Shown here piece by piece: positions 5,647 through 7,529 of a DNA stretch of 7,529 bases. The stretch is from Mariprofundales bacterium. GTDB taxonomy: Bacteria; Pseudomonadota; Zetaproteobacteria; Mariprofundales; S012-25. Under the pieces are notes generated by a model that was given only the letters and a program-made list of their open reading frames with translations, searched no databases and was not told where the DNA came from. The stretch lies in NCBI GenBank assembly GCA_015487905.1, contig WFOX01000238.1, forward strand, positions 1 to 7,529. The letters are read 5' to 3'. Numbering within the stretch: the first letter of the stretch is position 1; each line of letters begins with the position of its first letter. Position numbers and translations under genes: made by a program.

Positions 5647-6757
5647 TCGCGCGTTTGCGGGCGTTGCGTGCGCGGCGCCGCTCATGGCAATGGCACAGGG
5701 GATCACATGCGAAGATGTCGCCGCAGGCCTCCGCGAGCCGGTGGCACTTGTAGCCGTGCCGAATCATGCGCACGCATTGCTCGTATTGGAACGCCGAGGG
5801 CGCGTGTGGTTCTGGGAAGCCGGCCATCGGCATCTCGTGATGGATCTTCGCAACCATGTGCGCGCGCAAGGGATGGAGCAGGGGCTTTTGGGTGCAGCGC
5901 TGGATCCCGCGTTCCCAAGGCGCGCTTGGCTGTATTTGCACTTCACGGATCGGCGCGGGGATACGGCGGTCGCGCGCGTGCGCATGGATCCCCAGGCATT
6001 GCGCGCCGATGCAAGTTCGTTGGAGCGCTTGCTGGCCGTGCGGCAGCCCTATGCGAATCACAACGGCGGCCATCTTGCCTTCGGCCCTGATGGTTGGCTT
6101 TACATTGGGCTTGGGGATGGCGGTTCTGCGGGCGATCCGCATGGATTTGCGCAAAATCCGCAGGCGCTGCTCGGCAAGATGCTGCGGCTTCATGTGCGCC
6201 GGTGGGAAAGGGCATGGCGGCCGAAGGTGCTCACAAGGCCCGTGCCCGGCATGTTGGAGATTTGGGGCGTGGGCTTGCGCAACCCCTGGCGCTACGACTT
6301 TGATCCACACACGGGCGATCTATACATCGCCGATGTCGGCCAAGATCGCTGGGAAGAGGTAAATCTCGTTCGCTGGCCGCTGCCAGCGCAGGCGAATTTC
6401 GGTTGGCCGTATTTTGAGGGAAGGCATCCATATCGCGCGCACGCGCCGCGCGGGGCGCGGTTTGTGATGCCCATTGCGGAATACAGCCATGCGTAAGGCT
6501 GCGCGATCATCGGCGGCGTGGTGCATCGCGGCGGCGGGCTTGGCCCCAACTGGGAAGGCGCCTTTTTGTTCGGCGACTTCTGCTCAGGGCGCATTTGGGC
6601 CTTGCAAGCACCAAGAAGTGGCCCAGCGCGCATGCATTTGCTTGCGCGCATGCCGTTTGCAATCTCGGCCTTCGGCCGCGATGCAAGCGGCTGGATATAT
6701 GTGGCGGATTTCGCAAACGGGCGGATATGTCGGCTTAGGCCCGCCGCGCATCCTTAG
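5618..6757 (+). pseudogene. PQQ-dependent aldose sugar dehydrogenase (GSDH/sorbosone type), interrupted by an in-frame TAA
   Basis: Soluble PQQ glucose/sorbosone dehydrogenase-like beta-propeller. The first 292 codons give a signal-peptide-like start (hydrophobic core about 3-25, cleavage plausible after AMA). NHNGGHLAFGPDGWLYIGLG (147-166) is the family's core motif with the likely catalytic His, GDPHGFAQNP with LLGKMLRL follows (172-191), then GLRNPWRYDFDP (219-230) and LYIADVGQDRWEEVN (235-249). After IAEYSHA a TAA (6494-6496) occurs, but the same frame continues with GCAIIGGVVHRGG, GAFLFGDFCSGRIWAL and GWIYVADFANGRICRL to TAG at 6755-6757, completing a normal 379-codon family member. Relatives usually have Glu at the stop position (SHxEGC), so a single G-to-T change (GAA to TAA) explains it. 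The truncated product would lack the last propeller blades. The ATG at 5618 has GGAG upstream and lies within the HAD gene; a later start cannot be excluded. Confidence 0.88.
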
Positions 6758-7529
6758 CTGGGCGCGGGTTGCCGCATCGCTGCGCGCAGCTTCCTAAGCG
6801 CGCGCGCTTCAAGCTGGCGCACGCGCTCAATGGAGACGCCGAATTCGTTTGCAAGCTCCTTGAGCGTGGCGGGATCCTCTGAAAGATGCCGCCGCTCAAT
6901 GATCAAGCGCTCGCGCTCGGTCAGCCGCTTCATCGCTGCGGCAAGCTTTTCCGTGCGCAGCTTTTGCTCCTCGCGCGCGGCCGTTTCCTCTTCCGGCGTA
7001 GGCCCAGGTGCGGGCAGCACGCGGATCATGGCCGTGCCGTCTTCGTTTTCGGCGTCCAACGAAACATCGCGCTGCAAGAAGAGATTGGTCAAGTTGTGGT
7101 ATTCCATTGCGCTTACGCCGTAGTGCTCCGCCACTTCCTCCAAGTTGCGGCCTTCAATCGCGGCGATTGCATGCCGGGCCTTTTGCAGCCCCGCGAAGAT
7201 GCGCCGTTGCAGCTTGTTCGTGCCCACCTTGACAATGCTCCATGAGCGCAGGATGTAGTCGTGGATCGCCGCGCGAATCCACCACGAGGCATAGGTCATG
7301 AGCCGAAAGCCGCGCGAGGGGTCAAAGCGCTTGACCGCATGCATCAGCCCCAGCACGCCCTCCTGAATCAAATCCTCTTCGGGAAGGCCGAAGTGGCGGT
7401 ATTCGCGCGCGATCGCGGCCACGGCATAAAGGTTGGCGAGAATGAGTCGCTGGGCGGCGCGAAAGTCCTTGTGCTCGCGCCAGCGCCGGGCGAGTTCCTC
7501 TTCTTCCTCGCGCGTAAGCCGCGGGATGC
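6754..7529 (-). CDS. rpoH: RNA polymerase heat-shock sigma factor (sigma-32), N-terminus beyond window
   Basis: The 257 visible residues match sigma-32 in order and spacing. IPRLTR and the following EEEEELARRW belong to region 1.2. DLIQEG with LGLMHAVKRFDP (52-70) and YASWWIRAAIHDYILRSW (79-96) are regions 2.1-2.4 for core binding and -10 recognition. QRRIFAGLQ (108-116) corresponds to the RpoH box that separates sigma-32 from other sigma factors. TLKELANEFGVSIERVRQLE (221-240) is the region 4.2 helix-turn-helix for the -35 element. About 25-30 N-terminal residues are missing at the right edge compared with E. coli RpoH. It directs transcription of chaperone and protease genes. The frame is open to the edge. 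Its TAA (6754-6756) overlaps the TAG of the convergent dehydrogenase, leaving no terminator spacer. Confidence 0.95.
   Translation of the reverse strand, partial: IPRLTREEEEELARRWREHKDFRAAQRLILANLYAVAAIAREYRHFGLPEEDLIQEGVLGLMHAVKRFDPSRGFRLMTYASWWIRAAIHDYILRSWSIVKVGTNKLQRRIFAGLQKARHAIAAIEGRNLEEVAEHYGVSAMEYHNLTNLFLQRDVSLDAENEDGTAMIRVLPAPGPTPEEETAAREEQKLRTEKLAAAMKRLTERERLIIERRHLSEDPATLKELANEFGVSIERVRQLEARALRKLRAAMRQPAPS

Noticed and set aside
5177..6310. 377-codon minus-strand open frame opposite the HAD and dehydrogenase genes
   Set aside because: Low-complexity translation rich in His, Pro, Arg and Ala, crossing two well-supported genes on the other strand; no family motif or convincing ribosome binding site.
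5618..6757. Genome-wide stop-codon reassignment to explain the in-frame TAA and TAG
   Set aside because: TAA ends purC and rpoH, and TAG ends the HAD gene and the hicA remnant at the expected family lengths, so both codons work as normal stops here.
1..7529. CRISPR arrays, tRNA or rRNA genes, insertion sequences
   Set aside because: No regularly spaced direct repeats, no cloverleaf or rRNA-like segments, and no transposase motifs or terminal repeats were seen.

Overview
The window looks like chromosomal DNA from a Gram-negative, GC-rich proteobacterium, most likely gammaproteobacterial. It carries lipid A kinase (lpxK) directly followed by a Trm112/YcaR-type protein, an order typical of the lpxK-ycaR-kdsB cluster, and a heat-shock sigma factor with a recognisable RpoH box. 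Coding is dense and gene starts often overlap the preceding stop.

Left part, minus strand (7-1731): a hicB-hicA toxin-antitoxin remnant, then lpxK and the Trm112-like gene, running off toward where kdsB would be expected. The hicBA pair is eroded. hicB has an amber codon followed by a still-legible nine-residue tail. hicA needs two one-base corrections to read as a complete 74-residue HicA. A perfect 8-bp inverted repeat and a plausible promoter lie just upstream of hicB.

Centre, plus strand (1914-6757): purC (SAICAR synthase), then an 87-nt gap with overlapping hairpin-forming repeats, then a tightly packed run of four genes. These encode a large multi-pass membrane protein with a long basic coiled coil (unrecognised), a von Willebrand A lipoprotein, a HAD-family pyrimidine 5'-nucleotidase-like hydrolase, and a PQQ-type soluble aldose sugar dehydrogenase interrupted by an in-frame TAA. 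The first three are linked by ATGA and TGATG overlaps; the fourth starts inside the third.

Right end, minus strand (6754-7529): rpoH, converging on the dehydrogenase with overlapping stop codons and cut by the window edge at its N-terminus.

Housekeeping genes (lpxK, trm112-like, purC, rpoH) look intact, while all four lesions fall in accessory genes (hicB, hicA twice, the dehydrogenase). The best candidate for an undescribed system is the coiled-coil membrane protein paired with the VWA lipoprotein. Their predicted topology would put the VWA domain on the same side of the membrane as two loops of the partner.
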